DNA of 64,000 bases from Bicyclus anynana (GCF_947172395.1 NC_069106.1:8060001-8124000), one strand, 5' to 3'. Shown: positions 1 through 11,653, counted from the stretch's first letter. Notes: generated from the letters alone by a model not told the origin. Numbers and translations: made by a program.

Positions 1-514
1 TATATCTATCTTCTATATATTAGCAGATATAGTACCTTTTGTGTTTTTAAAATTATAAATTTTATATACTTAGGTTTGCGTCATTATTTATGCTACTTAA
101 CTTAAATCCTTATCAAAATAAATTATTTAATAATCACAAGGATATTATGGAGATAACATTTGCTCTTTATAGTATGTTAATTAGTTTTGGAGATAATACA
201 AAATTTCTCAAAGACGCAGAAAGTCCGCTACATGACGCCCCGCGCTTTCCATTACGTAGTTCCCGCTCCTGTGTGAATGTGGGAATCAAACATAGCCTAT
301 GACACTCGCAAATAACGTAGCTTTCTATTGATAAAACAATCTTTCAAATCGGTCCAGTGGATCCAAAGATTATAATTTTAGCATAGAAGTCTCTATTTTC
401 CTTTGTCATCGCACCACGCTCATATTTTCTATTTTTTGTCTGTCTGTTTGACCGGGCATCACGCTGATACTACAGAATGAATTCAAATGATACTTAAGAC
501 GATTTGAGACCATA

Positions 515-718
515 ATACGTAGAAGGATAATAGGATACTTTTTGTCGTGAAAACAAAATCAGAATTGGGTGAAGTAGGGGTAGAAAGTTTGTACGGAAAG
601 TCCTTAATTTTTTTAGTTACAAGGTATAAGTTATAAAACTTGCAAAATAGAATGTGAAATAGGGGTTGAAAGTTGACATCGATTTTTACGCGGACGAAGT
701 CGCGGGCGTCCGCTAGTA
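515..718 (+). mobile_element. Helitron-like repeat, 3' part
   Basis: GTAGGGGTAGAAAGTTTGTA and the end CGCGGACGAAGTCGCGGGCG followed by TCCGCTAGT, the terminal block repeated at 11628-11653 and, in reverse, at 18067. Confidence 0.55.
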
Positions 719-1117
719 TGTATTATAAAGAGGTAAAGTTGGTGGTGTTCTAGCAGGTAAACTCTGGATCTACTGAACCAATTTTGAAAATTCTTTTACC
801 ACTAGAAAGCCACGTTATTTCTGAGTATCATAGGCTATATTTTATCCGCGTATTCTCAAACTGCAGAAAGTTGGTTAATATTAAGTAGTTAGTAAAAGCT
901 CAACTGAATGAGGAATGTTCATAAATAAATTATATATACTTAATATTCTTTATAAACTCCAAGCCCACCAACCGATACTGATGAATGAAGGATTAGTAGG
1001 ATTAAGAAGCATCTACAGGGTGCTCGGGAGTATTTCCCATAACTCTAGGGTAGCTCCAAGTTCTATAAGGAAAATTAATTTAAAATGTCTAAGGAACATG
1101 TGTATTAAAAAACTTTA

Positions 1118-1966
1118 ATAAAAACAAGTCAACCAACTTCAAAAACATACTTACTAAACTAAAAAAACGAAAAATAACATTATACTAAGTTCTATATATC
1201 ATATTATGTTCTTACTGATGATCAGTTTGAAGGTGGTGCTAGCCCAATGATGTATTAATTCAAGCCATGTAAGAATATCATAAATATTTAGGTTTTTCAG
1301 ACAGTGTTCTTTCATGTAGTTCTTACAGTAACAGCTTAAATTAAAACAACACCGGTTTAGCACAGCCTTCAAACTGATCATCAGTTAGAACATAATATGA
1401 TATGAACTTAGTATAATATTATTTTTCGCTTTTTAGTTTAGCCAGTATGTTTTATGTTTTTGAAGTTGGTTGAATTTCTTTAATTAAAACTTTTTATTTT
1501 TCCATTTTTAGTGAAATCATCCTAGATATTGATCTAGCGCCAAAGGTATGTTGCTATGAGTGGTGATAAAACATTGTATTTGATTGCCTCTGACTTAGAA
1601 TCAAACTAATTACTACTGTGAACCATCGAGAAGTTCCCTTAACCGTCCTTCGTCTTCATTACCAGACCCCTAATACAGTCACAACCCATCTAGGTGGAAA
1701 GTTCTCATCAATACAAATTTATCAACACATGGTAGCTACTGTGAACAATCGAGGAGTTCCCTTAACCGTCCTTCGTCTTCATTACCAGACCCCTAATACA
1801 GTCACAACCCATCTAGGTGGAAAGTTCTCATCAATACAAATTTATCAACACATGGTAGCTACTGTGAACCGTTGAGGAGTTCTCTTAACTGTCCTTCGTC
1901 TTCATCACCAGACCCCTAATACAGTCACAACCCATCTAGGTGGAAAGTTCTCCTCAATATAAACTA
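1118..1966. mobile_element. Family F element, right-truncated, nested in a TIR element
   Basis: A hairpin with arms around 1118-1290 and 1330-1505 is followed by three direct repeats of 123 bp. The A-run and right end are missing. It is nested within the 1015-2039 inverted-repeat element. The repeat unit is a multiple of three, so an 85-codon repetitive frame appears at 1618-1875; I consider it non-coding. Confidence 0.7.
1610..1964 (+). repeat. Tandem repeat, 123-bp unit, about 3 copies
   Basis: Unit starts GTGAACC/AATCGAGGAGTTCC recur at 1618, 1741 and 1864. Copies 1 and 2 are nearly identical. This is the short-unit form of the repeats inside family F elements. Confidence 0.9.
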
Positions 1967-2041
1967 GTAGCTAAGATAGCTCCTATAAGTAGACTTGTCA
2001 ACACCTTAAATTTATGAGAAATAGTCCCGAGCACCCTGTAT

Positions 2042-3473
2042 AAAATGTAACTTAACTATGCCTAGTTTGTTTCAGCTGATGCTATATTTATGAACAGCAC
2101 CAATACATATAAATAAAATTTAAGTTTATGTCTGTGATTTCAAAATAACTGTGTTTTCTCAAGTGCCTATATACAATACTGACATACAGTCATACTTCTT
2201 TAAAATGTTCATCTGTTTGTTTGTTTGAGCTAATCTCTGGAACAGCAGGGTCATTTTAATGGGACTTTTACTGGAAGATAGAGAAGATTATTGATCAACA
2301 TCTACTTAATATTTTGGCCATTACTTGTTATTTAACATGGGCGTACACTCACAACCACATAGACACTGATAGACATCCATGCTCATCACACTAATATGAT
2401 GTTCAATTGCCACAACTGGCTGTGGCGTGTAGATGCAAAGAGCAATGATGCTATCTACTGCATCACTGGAGAGCTGTTGCTGGTGTTATATCCTTATATC
2501 TCAGAGAGTATGATATGCTATATATGCCAGTCATTATCATTAACACCTGATAGTGATCCTTTTATAATTTAACTTTATTACTCCAAGCCTATCAACCCAC
2601 ATTGGAGCAGTGTGCATTTTACAGTAGGTGTTTAACTTACCTTCTTATTCTCTCTCTCTCTTGTTCTTACAGGCAAAACATCTCGTCTTTTTTAAAAATG
2701 TAGATGACAAACCATTCATAGTTCAATGTAAAATTTATTCTAAAAGTCCAATAGTCTAATCATTGATTATCTGGACGTTACTGAAATTAAGAGAGTGAGT
2801 AAATTTAATTAAAAATACATAAACATACTACGCATGAAGAGACAGATGAATATCTTAACATTCCGTGCAGGTGCCAGGTCCATCGCCTGGTAGAGAGAAA
2901 TACTCCGAGCAGAGTCCTGAAGTTGTGACTACAGGATGTAGGGTTAAGGAATTCCTTGACAATTGATTAAACTCCCCTACTTGTGTTGTTCTCCCTGCTT
3001 AGCCAAATTTGGTAAGATCCTACTAAGAGCAGCTTTGGATACTTATTCTTCTTTCTCTCTTTCTTCTACATAGAAGTTGCTGCAGTCCTAAAGATGCCAA
3101 GGTCTTTAAACAAGTTATAGAAAGATTTTGTGGGTAATCCTCTCGCAGCTACTTCTATGGCAGACAGACTAACCACATAGCCATTTTTACTTAGTTCATT
3201 TGTTATTATTATTTATTACAAAACCTTGACAAGAACCAGGTGAGAAATATAACTAAAATGTCCGGAGGCAATCTGATGATAGAACAGAAACACAGATGAG
3301 GGAATTCCTCAACTGTTCACAGAAGCTACATTGTCAAAAAGAAAAAAAAAATAAAATGTGCAAAGCTTAGGTCTTATAGCTAAAAGCTATTTCTTTCAAA
3401 CAACCTTCAATGAAAAATGTATCTTATTATTGGCAAAAGCTTTTATAGATCAAGGCAAGAAAAATATTGCTGA
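2042..3473. other. Gene-free stretch
   Basis: AT-rich. A worn Helitron-like piece lies near 2215-2290 (TTGTTTGAGCTAATCTCTGG). A block at 2925-3000 (ATGTAGGGTTAAGG ... TCTCCCTGC) may be a distant relative of the 32862/41044 repeat. No frame is convincing. Confidence 0.5.
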
Positions 3474-3715
3474 AATGGCCTCCGTAGCACAGTGGATTAA
3501 CTACGCAAAAGTCCTGGGTTCTATCCCCGGCTGGGCCAATTAAAGTTTTCTTTCTGGTCTATGTCTGGCTGGCTAGTTAATACCCTACTGGCAAGTGATT
3601 TAGTGTTCCGGTGAGATATTATGTAGATACAGAAATGTGTGTGGATTTTCATCCTTTGCCTAACTAGTTATCTCGCTTCCATCTTAGATTGCATCATCAC
3701 TTATCATCTTATTCT
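3474..3715 (+). mobile_element. SINE S2, diverged
   Basis: GGCCTCCGTAGCACAGTGG, GGGTTCTATCCCCGGCTGGG, then a worn body ending near ATTGCATCATCACTTATC. Confidence 0.75.
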
Positions 3716-4344
3716 ATAATTATGTCAAAGAACAGATTTTTGTACAAAGTAAAGTAACATACTCTTCATTAGTCTGCCTAGTGCCTAACATATTTATAAA
3801 AACTTGTAATTGTAGTTTCAAATTAACAAATTGTTCTGGTTCATCATTACATAATTATAAAATACTTATTATAGATTCAAAAATAAAACTCAAATTTTAC
3901 TCTACCTGCCTTTAGTACATACACCTGTGGTTTAATATTGAACTGGTAACAGATACTTTCAAATTAGTTCATGGAATTTGCTTTTCTCAGATGTTTATTT
4001 TCATTACCATTTCATAATTAACCTTATGTTGCCCCAGATTAAGCTACCTGTGATAACCAAAAGAAAATCTGTTCAGTAGATCCAGAGAAGTAAACATTCA
4101 GACAGCTGCAGGTCAGACAGTTATTTGGGGTGCATTGCATCTACAAACATCACCATAATGTGTAAACCCAGCATAGTTGTATAATTGAGCACGAGTTTCA
4201 TAAGAATTAGTAGGATTTTAATAATTCCCATATCTTGAGAAGACTACTAAGAAACCTAATTAACTAACTAATGTAATCATTATCTGATCAATAGCTATTA
4301 TTAAAGTATTTTATTATTAGCTAAAACTTAAAGTAGGTACATAC

Positions 4345-4453
4345 CGGAGACTAAATTTGTAGAATCAAATTTCTGTAATCTCTGTAGGGTCTTCTCTGGA
4401 TCATCGGCAGGCGAAGAACCACACTCAAAGCATTTTCTTTTGTTCTTCTTCAT
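4345..4453 (-). CDS. Possible first coding exon of an unrecognised gene
   Basis: An ATG-initiated frame of 36 codons plus one base, ending at a consensus donor GTATGT. The encoded segment is basic at its start (MKKNKRKCFECGSS), has a CxxC pair, and continues with an amphipathic stretch TLQRLQKF. It could be the start of a small zinc-binding protein, but I do not recognise the family. The base composition is less AT-rich than the flanks. The reading frame is also open upstream as far as an AG at 4476-4475, so an internal exon is an alternative. No convincing next exon was found between 1 and 4340; the gene may continue beyond the left edge. Confidence 0.42.
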
Positions 4454-5026
4454 AGTTATAGAGACACTTGAACTAACAAAGTCTTATTTTTAACATAATG
4501 AAAAACCACAACACTCAGATGAAACGCAAAAGACTTATAGATCTTCTCAACATCAAGAATGGCGAGGATATTACACAGCAGGTTGCTTAAATCCAATCCA
4601 TGAAGAGGTCTTCATAAATATTAACAGGCCGTGGCAAACATTTATTTTATTTTTCGTGAATTCGTGTTTTATTTGGTGAAATGACGCCATTTTAATTTTA
4701 TAACATATTTATTTTTTATTAAGTAATTGGGGTTGCCACACTTCGTTTAGAAAATCTTACCCATACGTTACTAAAACAATATTCAACGAGAGTGTCTCTC
4801 TATATTTTTGTAGAAGAAAAGTATTTATTCAGTTATTAAAGTCATATTTAAATCTAAAAATGTATTAGATTTATCAAAATATTATGTCAGGCGTGAGCTA
4901 CTAACGATAATAATATTGCTACAACTACCAGACGGTAGAACCGTATGGATGATGACACCACAGGTCTAGCCCCCGTAGGTATAACCAAACCTTGTTCGAG
5001 AGTTGACCCGGCCTGCTCTGGACAAT

Positions 5027-5082
5027 CCTTAGACCATTAATAACTTGGGTGCGAACCGCGTCCAGTTATTAATGGTCTAAGG
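5027..5082. repeat. Perfect 19-bp inverted repeat, 18-base loop
   Basis: CCTTAGACCATTAATAACT and its exact inverse flank a GC-rich loop. Nothing ties it to a gene. Confidence 0.9.
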
Positions 5083-5171
5083 GACGCCCCCTGGCGATCT
5101 GTGGCGAAACTACTTTTTAGCCATATATAACTATACCTACTGAGTATATAGCTATAGTTTAGTTCGTTCGT

Positions 5172-5466
5172 ACGTTATCAACCCATATTCGGCTCACTGC
5201 TGAGCTCGAGTCTCCTCTCAAAGTGAGAGGGGTTAGGCCAATAGTCCACCACGCTGGTCCAATGCGAATTGGCAGACGTCACAAACGCAGAGAATTAAGA
5301 AAATTCTCTGGTATGCAGGTTTCCTCACGATGTTTTCCTTCACAGTTTAAGACACGTGATGTTTAATTTCTTAAAATGCACACAACTGAAAAGTTGGAGG
5401 TGCATGCACCGGACTGGATTCGAACCCACACCCTCCGGAATCGGAGGCAGAGGTCAAATCCACTAT
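5172..5466 (-). mobile_element. tRNA-derived SINE, family S1
   Basis: A near full-length copy on the minus strand. The head carries Pol III A and B boxes (TAGCCCAGTGG-like and GGTTCGAATCC), the middle has TTTTCAGTTGTGTGCATTTT, and the tail is CCGAATATGGGTTGATAA. It is slightly truncated at the head. Confidence 0.85.
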
Positions 5467-5542
5467 TTAAATAGATTTATTGTTTTATGTAACCAACAAG
5501 CTTAACAATTAAATCAATAAATGAAACAACCAACCAACCAGG

Positions 5543-5680
5543 CAGTGGCGTGCATATGGTTGTCGATCAGGGTATGCACTAGTAATAAAATTAAGCAAAG
5601 TGGAAAAATCTGTATTTACTAATGAAGACAACTCTTAGGATATGCAGTACTTTAATGCATGTATGAAGTGCACGCCACTA
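5543..5680. mobile_element. MITE, family M5 (AGTGGCGTGCA ends)
   Basis: About 138 bp, with ends CAGTGGCGTGCA and TGCACGCCACT. The interior GGTTGTCGATCAGGGTATGC is shared with 40069-40214. Confidence 0.7.
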
Positions 5681-5875
5681 CTTGGAGGCCATTGGATCAG
5701 CTTCTACTAGAAGAAATTATTGTAATGATGTTAACAATTGTAAATTATAATATTGTATTACTTTTCTAAAAAAGAGTGACTGTTGAGTTTCTTGCTGACT
5801 CTCCTCAGCACAACTTGTCTTCCTATCTGGTGATGAGGTCTGTCTGTCTGTCTGGAGATGGACAAATAGTCAACC
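5681..5875 (+). repeat. Dispersed repeat, family R
   Basis: CTTGGAGGCCATTGGATCAGC and GAGTGACTGTTGAGTTTCTTGC are shared with 21415-21640. I have seen the second block at the ends of lepidopteran LINE-like repeats, but I cannot name the family. Confidence 0.5.
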
Positions 5876-6164
5876 TTATTATTTCAAAAATGAATTTACA
5901 AATGTATTACAGCGAGGAAAACAACATTGATTTGGAGTGTATATGGATGGATGGATGGAGCTATTACATAATTATTTTCCGTTCTTCAGTTGAGCAAGAT
6001 GCTGCTTTATCAGTCGTTTTCCAGCAATTTTGACAAACTTGGGATGGCTCTGGATAACTGAAATAGTAATAAAATATGAAAATCCAGCAAATAATTTAAT
6101 CAGAGTTTTAAAATTGGTTTACTTAGTGGATTTAATAATGTTATGTTATTCCACAATTTATTCG

Positions 6165-6314
6165 TCGTCATTATCAACCCATATTCGGCTCACTACTGAG
6201 CTCGAGTCTCCTCTCAGAATGATAGGGGTTAGGCCAATAGTCCACCACACTGGCCCAATGCGGATTGGCAGACTTCACACACGCAGAGAATTAAGATAAT
6301 TCTCTAGTATGCAC
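6165..6314 (-). mobile_element. SINE S1, 3' half
   Basis: Tail half only: CATATTCGGCTCACTACTGA through GAGAATTAAGATAATTCTCT. The tRNA-like head is missing. Confidence 0.8.
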
Positions 6315-7055
6315 ATATTATTACTGTTTTAAAATTGGTTTAGGGTGTGAAAATGTAGCAAACTGACATACAAACTCACAGTTCATATTTAATATTAATC
6401 AGGAAAGTAGGATAAATATACTATAATACTTCTATGCACTAAATATTGCTTGAACAAACCATCAACAATGCAAGAAAACCTATGTGCTGTCCTACATCTC
6501 ACTAGATGTTGTGCCTTCTACGCCAGTAATTACACAGTAAATGTACTTTTTAATACAGCAATATTGGTTAGTCATAAAAATACACTGAGCGACACTTCAA
6601 CACTTATATGGGAAACTACACTCTGTTGTGACTTGACACAATAACATGACAAAAATTATTAAAGTTATACATATTATTTCTTATGAATAATAATCGTTTT
6701 TCACATTAAAAATGGATCAAACATTATTTATGCTGCCTGCACCTGCTGTGTACTTGTTTACGAGCATGTTTCAAACAGAATGTATTCGTATTTTCGTGAC
6801 ATTTTATTGACAATTGATGCCAACTATAATAATTTTAATATGAAAACCTACCCATAATTTTTACTTTTATTTCTGATATACAGGAATGAAAGGATAATAA
6901 TTTGTCATAAATTGTATTTCTCTTTCATTTATATTTAAAATAATGTCAAGTAAATAAATGAAAGAGTGTATACAACTTATATCAAACATTACTTAATATT
7001 TTTTTTACTTTTATTATAATAATGTACAAGCAGTTGTTAAAAACATTTTACTTAC

Positions 7056-7161
7056 GCGTTTTACCACAGTTAGGTACACAACATATTTTATGTTTCGATA
7101 GCAAATCGTCACGAGAAACCAAATCGAAAAGAAAATCAATGTCCTTTAGATATAGCGTGGG
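7056..7161 (-). CDS. Possible THAP-like exon
   Basis: An open frame of 35 codons ending at a perfect GTAAGT donor (7055 downward). Its last residues are KICCVPNCGKT, the C-x(4)-C start pattern of THAP-type C2CH zinc fingers. The preceding residues (DIDFLFDLVSRDDLLSKH) are not typical of the THAP N-terminus and there is no in-frame ATG, so the start would lie in an upstream exon or this is a decayed copy. It ends in phase 1, which does not splice directly to the 4345-4453 segment. No partner exon identified. Confidence 0.3.
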
Positions 7162-8041
7162 TTAACAATAAAAAGCGCCAAGCGGGTCCGTTGATGTCCA
7201 GCTGAAATGCGCAGGTAAAAAGCACAGGAAGCGAATTGAGTATTAATGCAACGAAATACGATTAATGATTAAGGATTTAAACTTTATAATTTAACTGCAT
7301 CACCATGTTTATATTTCGTAATTTTGAGTCATATGACAATTGACATTTACATTTTTTTTTCCTATATTTTTTCCCATGGGCAAAAGGCAAAGTACCGTAC
7401 CGTACAGCCATGTCTTCATTTTATATCATTTAAATTCATATCAAATCTATGTATTGTCAGTTACATTTACAAACGCAGTTCTTAAAGTTGACATTTTCTA
7501 TTTTAAATATTGCAAAATGAAATCTAAAAAAGATTTTTTGTTTCCAAAAGGAGGTTTTGTAAATTATTGTTTACAAATTAAAATTGAAATAGTTTATGAA
7601 TTGATTGACATGTTATTGAAGTCAAGTTATTCTAATAATAATGTATATTTCAGACAATGCTGCGTGAAATGAAACGATGGATGATGACAAGAAAAAGCAT
7701 ACCATTACAAAAAAATCTTTAGTGTGGCTGTTGAAAAAAATGTGATTACCGCCCTCTAGGCATCTGTGGCGGAACTATAGCTTTAGTATGATTTTAGCTA
7801 TTTTTTATATAGGTAATAATGAAAAGACCGTGGTTGGATGAGACGGTTGGCATATGACAGTTGACATTTACGATATATTTTGAGTTTGACGTCGAAGTTG
7901 AGTTGACAGAAAAATAAAATTTCAAAATTTCAAATCTCCGTAGATTTTAAGAAACAAATAAGTAAGCCGTAAAACAATTTGCCCATTACATTTGATTTAG
8001 CGACTAATTCGACATTTTAAATTAATTCACAAGACTGCAAT

Positions 8042-9328
8042 ATGAACGCAATCAAGGTTGGTAACAAAACATTATCATAACCTATAAATTCTATCTTTAT
8101 AACTATAATTTAAATATTTTTCAGCTATTATGGCGGTCTACCCCAAGCCGCAGTATTTTGTTCAATTATAATACAACAAGATTAGCGTCTGCTGCTACTA
8201 TAACGCCTATACAACGAATAGAACCTCCACCTTCTACGATAAAACTCGACAAATTGTACAAGAGGGTAGAGCTTGAAATGCGGGGCATTGACCCCGCGGT
8301 ACTGCTCAGTTACTCCTGGTTTTGCATTGCTGCTGCAACACATCTAGGCATTGATGTTACTAAAAGGTACATACGAATATTTTATTATACTCCTGAGCTA
8401 GCTCGCTAGCCAGGCGCTTGGGATGTCCATAATATCCCAAACGCCTTGCTAGCTCGTTGGTGGTAGCGCCGCGAATCAAACGCTTGAAGCGAGCTGACGT
8501 GCTCGATGACTAGGTGACGGCAGAGATATGGCTCTCCTGTCAGAAACTGCCCTAAAGTCTAACAACTCACCTGCATAAAGTCTAACAAATGATTGCAGAT
8601 CCAAAGAGAAAATAACTGCTTATGGGTGTTCAGAGAAACCACACCATTCCCTGGTTGAGGAACTTGGTACACCGCATAAGCATGAAATTATATTATTCTT
8701 ATAATTTAAGTATTGTCATATTCAGATATCATCATTATCAACAAATATTTTGCTCACTGTTGAGCACAAACCTTCTCTTAGAATGAGCAGTAGAGTATAC
8801 TTATTTGTATTAAGTACTTAATTTTAGTTAATTTTCAATTATATTGTTATACTATTAAAATCAAGCTTGCTCGGTCATCTTACAACTACATCTAAAGTCA
8901 AACAGACTTAATCAACATTAACACTGCTGGCCTAAGTTCACTGCTGGACATAGGCCTCTTGCATGGACCTCCAAACATAACAGTCTCAAGTCGCCAGCGT
9001 AATAAATGAACAATGCTATATGACATGGGACATGGGCATTCTTTTTACATAGTTAATCAATATTTATTTCAGCTGGGCACTCAGAAAAGCAGAAAAAGAG
9101 AGGCACACATTACTGAGATGTGTGCACATTTACAAAAAACACAGAGTGCAGTATGAAGTCCGATCCTATTTCAGATTCATTCATTTACAGCGACTAACCG
9201 GATCCACATGTGACACATATTTAGAATACATCGAGAGGAACCTCCCAGAAGGCTGCGCTTTGAAAGTGACAAAGATTGAGTGTCAAACAATACCGGATCA
9301 TATAAAACCACCTGTGGATGAGAAATAA
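8042..9328 (+). CDS. mRpS10: Mitochondrial ribosomal protein S10 (uS10m), 3 exons
   Basis: Coding exons are 8042-8056, 8125-8366 and 9073-9328, giving 170 aa. The introns start GT and end AG (68 and 706 nt), and the phases (0, then 2) join without a shift. The protein is the small-subunit mitoribosome protein of the S10 family, which acts in mitochondrial translation. Recognisable S10 core motifs are LYKRVELEMRGIDPAVL, then VHIYKKHRVQYEVRSYFRF, then LTGSTCDTYLEYIERNLPEG near the C-terminus. The first ~35 residues are basic and hydroxylated with no acidic residue, as in a mitochondrial targeting presequence. ATG 8042 is the only sensible start: the first exon has just five codons, and the ATG lies in an untranslated leader with no nearby in-frame alternative. 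A Helitron- or SINE-type repeat and a SINE fragment sit in intron 2. Length and motifs match insect homologues I know. The call is firm; no other family fits. Confidence 0.93.
8729..8790 (-). mobile_element. SINE S1, tail fragment
   Basis: About 60 bases with ATCATTATCAAC, CTCACTGTTGAGCAC and TCTTAGAATGAG, the S1 tail in reverse. Located in mRpS10 intron 2. Confidence 0.5.
8930..9005 (-). mobile_element. LINE 3' terminal fragment (RTE-like)
   Basis: Carries CACTGCTGGACATAGGCCTC and CCAAACATAACAGTC, the reverse complement of the family's 3' end. It lies in mRpS10 intron 2, about 70 bases before exon 3. Confidence 0.55.
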
Positions 9329-9418
9329 TCATAATTATTAACTTCTTGAATGAAAATTAATGTTAACTTTCAACCCCTATTTCACCCATCTATTTGTTCA
9401 CATGTTTTATACACTTAT

Positions 9419-9424
9419 AATAAA
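9419..9424 (+). promoter_or_regulatory. Candidate polyadenylation signal for mRpS10
   Basis: The first AATAAA after the mRpS10 stop codon, 91 bases downstream of it. It is the only canonical hexamer before the next SINE fragment, so it is a likely 3' end signal. The cleavage site itself cannot be seen. Confidence 0.5.
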
Positions 9425-9644
9425 TAGTCCACTAATCATTTTACAAAAATATAACTGAAAAGATGAACAGCCCACACCAATACTTACTTTATTAGGTCAA
9501 GTTTGTATTCTGTGAATTACCTATGTTTGCTTTTACTTATTTTTTTTAAATGTACCTACGAGTATATTATATAAAGCTTCAAAGTAGAAGTGCACAGTAC
9601 CTTCTATGCAAGTGTGTTCCACCATAGGCTGCAGCTGTGCTTGC

Positions 9645-9780
9645 ATCAGTAACCGAAAGAAGTGTGGATTTCATCCTACTCCTAACAAATTAGCCCACTT
9701 CCATCTAAGATTGCATCATCACTTACCATCAGGTGAGATTGTAGTCAAGGGCTTACTTGTACAGAATAAAAAAAAAACCT
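9645..9780 (+). mobile_element. SINE S2, 3' half with A-tail
   Basis: AACCGAAAGAAGTGTGGATTT to GGGCTTACTTGTACAGAAT and an A9 run. It lies in the mRpS10 3' flank. Confidence 0.78.
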
Positions 9781-10021
9781 CACTCATATGGGTTTGATGA
9801 AAAAAAAATTCGAGATTCAGTTTTAAGTATGGGGGAACCCCATAAATTTTTTTTTCAATTTTTGTATGAAAATTTTTTGTATACGGTTCACGGAATACAT
9901 CTACTCACCAAGTTTCAACATTATTATAATCGGAAAAAGTGGCTGTGACATACAGACGGACAGACAGACAGACATGATGAAGGGTTTTGTTTTTGCCATT
10001 TGGCTACGGAACCCTAAAAAG

Positions 10022-10102
10022 ATCATCATCATTAGCAACCCATATTCAGCTTACTGTTGAACATGAGTCTTTTCCCAGAATGAGAGGAGTTAGGCCAATA
10101 GG
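10022..10102 (-). mobile_element. SINE S1, tail fragment
   Basis: Holds CAACCCATATTCAGCTTACTG and AGAATGAGAGGAGTTAGGCC. It directly follows the GGCTACGGAACCCTAAAAAG end of another repeat. Confidence 0.65.
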
Positions 10103-11149
10103 CATACTAATGAAAAAAGTGTACCGGAATTTATCAATTATCTGTTGAAAATCTATATAGTACTTTTTGGTAAAATAAATGTGTAGATAGTAGAATAAAA
10201 AAGCTTTTAAATTATTATATGTTTTATTTTTTCTACTTAATGTTAGGTACAACATTTTAACAGGCCATAGTATATAAATATCAATTTGTTATTAACCAAT
10301 ATGCTTTATATAAAAATGCAAAACATCACTATAGGCTATTTTAGCAGTGGAATTGTTACAAAGTACAAAAATATAAAACTTTAGTCACTATTGTGTTAAA
10401 CAAAATAAATATTATGGAGCTGCTTTTTAATATTACAAACATAATTTTGAAGCTTATTTTCTAAATGGACTAACTTTTGGACAGTTTCATAACTTTACGC
10501 AAAAAACAGTAATAATTTGATTGTATATGTCTAGCAATGTATCCTAAACGGATGGACCGATTTGGACGCGGTTCTTATAAATCTCTACTAAAATTATAAA
10601 GAGAAAAGTTTGGGGATCTTTGGGGATCCGATTTTGCAAATCCTTTAACCAATAGGAAAGAAGCCATAAAATATATTGTATATATTATATTATAATACAT
10701 TCCTATTGGTAAAAGAATTTTTAAAATCGGTTCTTTATGATGTAAATTCAATTCCCATGGCAACAGGAACTTCTGCTATTAGAAGAATAGTAAAAAAAAT
10801 CCTCTTTATAATATTAGTGTAGATTAATATAACATTCACAATAGTTTTTAATTCTAAAATGTAGACTTTAGTTAAAGGCTCTATATTATACAGGGTGCTC
10901 GGGAATATTTCCCATAACTAGGGTTAATAATAATTAAGTCAAACTTATTCATTGATAATTATCATGAAGCAGCTTACTAGTGTAGTGCGGAGTGCCAGTT
11001 GGAATATCTCGTCGATATCTACAGTCTTACCACTACGATTACGTATTTTATAATGCAAGGATACACAAAGGCGCGTGTTACATGGATAGTCGGAATTATT
11101 TGAATTACTTAGTATGAAAACATAAAAAGTTTTCTTTTTTAATCTATAC

Positions 11150-11653
11150 TTATAATAAATCTGTAGAGGTCAATTCTGTACATGAAATATATTTCCATAA
11201 TAATTGTCAGGGGGTGATTAGTGGTCGATACTGATGCCAAAAATGCAATCAGTAAAATTTTTGTCTGTCTGTCTGTCTGTCTGTATGTTCTTTATAGAAA
11301 CAAAAACTACTCGACGGATTTTAACGAAATTTGGTACAATTATTCTACATACTCCTGGGCAGGTTATAGTATACTTTTCATCACGCTACAATCAATAGGA
11401 GCAGAGTAGTGAAGGGAAATGTTGAGAAAATGGGAGAAGTTACTACATTTTTTAAGCTTCCGTCGCCGTCGCGTGGTAGGGTAGGGGTAGGGTTAGGGTA
11501 GGGGTAGGGTAGGGTTAGGGTAGTGGTAGGGTAAGGATAGGGTAGGGGTAGGATAGTGGTAGGATAGGGGTAGGGTAGGGTAAGATCAGGGTAGGGTAGG
11601 GGTAGGGGTAGTAGTAGGGTTTCATGCGGACGAAGTCGCGGGCGTCCGCTAGT
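11150..11653 (+). mobile_element. Helitron-like repeat containing a GGTAGG minisatellite
   Basis: Runs from ATACTTATAATAAATCTGTA, through a GTCT microsatellite (11262-11286) and ACGGATTTTAACGAAATTTGG, to GCGGACGAAGTCGCGGGCG and TCCGCTAGT. It is inserted in the M1 element at 10890-11739. Confidence 0.55.
11474..11622 (+). repeat. Degenerate GGTAGGG array
   Basis: About 150 bases of TAGGG, TAGGGG and TTAGGG units. It resembles telomeric sequence but is not the insect TTAGG repeat and is irregular. The proline/tyrosine-rich minus-strand frame across it is an artefact. Confidence 0.85.

Larger units (their letters stand above)
1015..2039. mobile_element. Inverted-repeat element, family M1, carrying a nested insertion
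   Basis: The left end is ACAGGGTGCTCGGGAGTATT and the right end is its inverse (AATAGTCCCGAGCACCCTGT), with TA at both borders. Most of the interior is the family F insertion. The TA border suggests a Tc1/mariner relative, which is inference. Confidence 0.7.

Noticed and set aside
1618..1875. 85-codon repetitive frame
   Set aside because: It exists only because this array's unit is 123 bp. The sister arrays with 130-132-bp units break the frame.
7340..7672. 110-codon plus-strand frame
   Set aside because: Phe/Tyr/Lys-rich, AT-driven, no domain or splice context.
11474..11622. Chromosome-end telomere
   Set aside because: Units are irregular GGTAGGG types, not the insect TTAGG, and the array is interstitial within a transposon.
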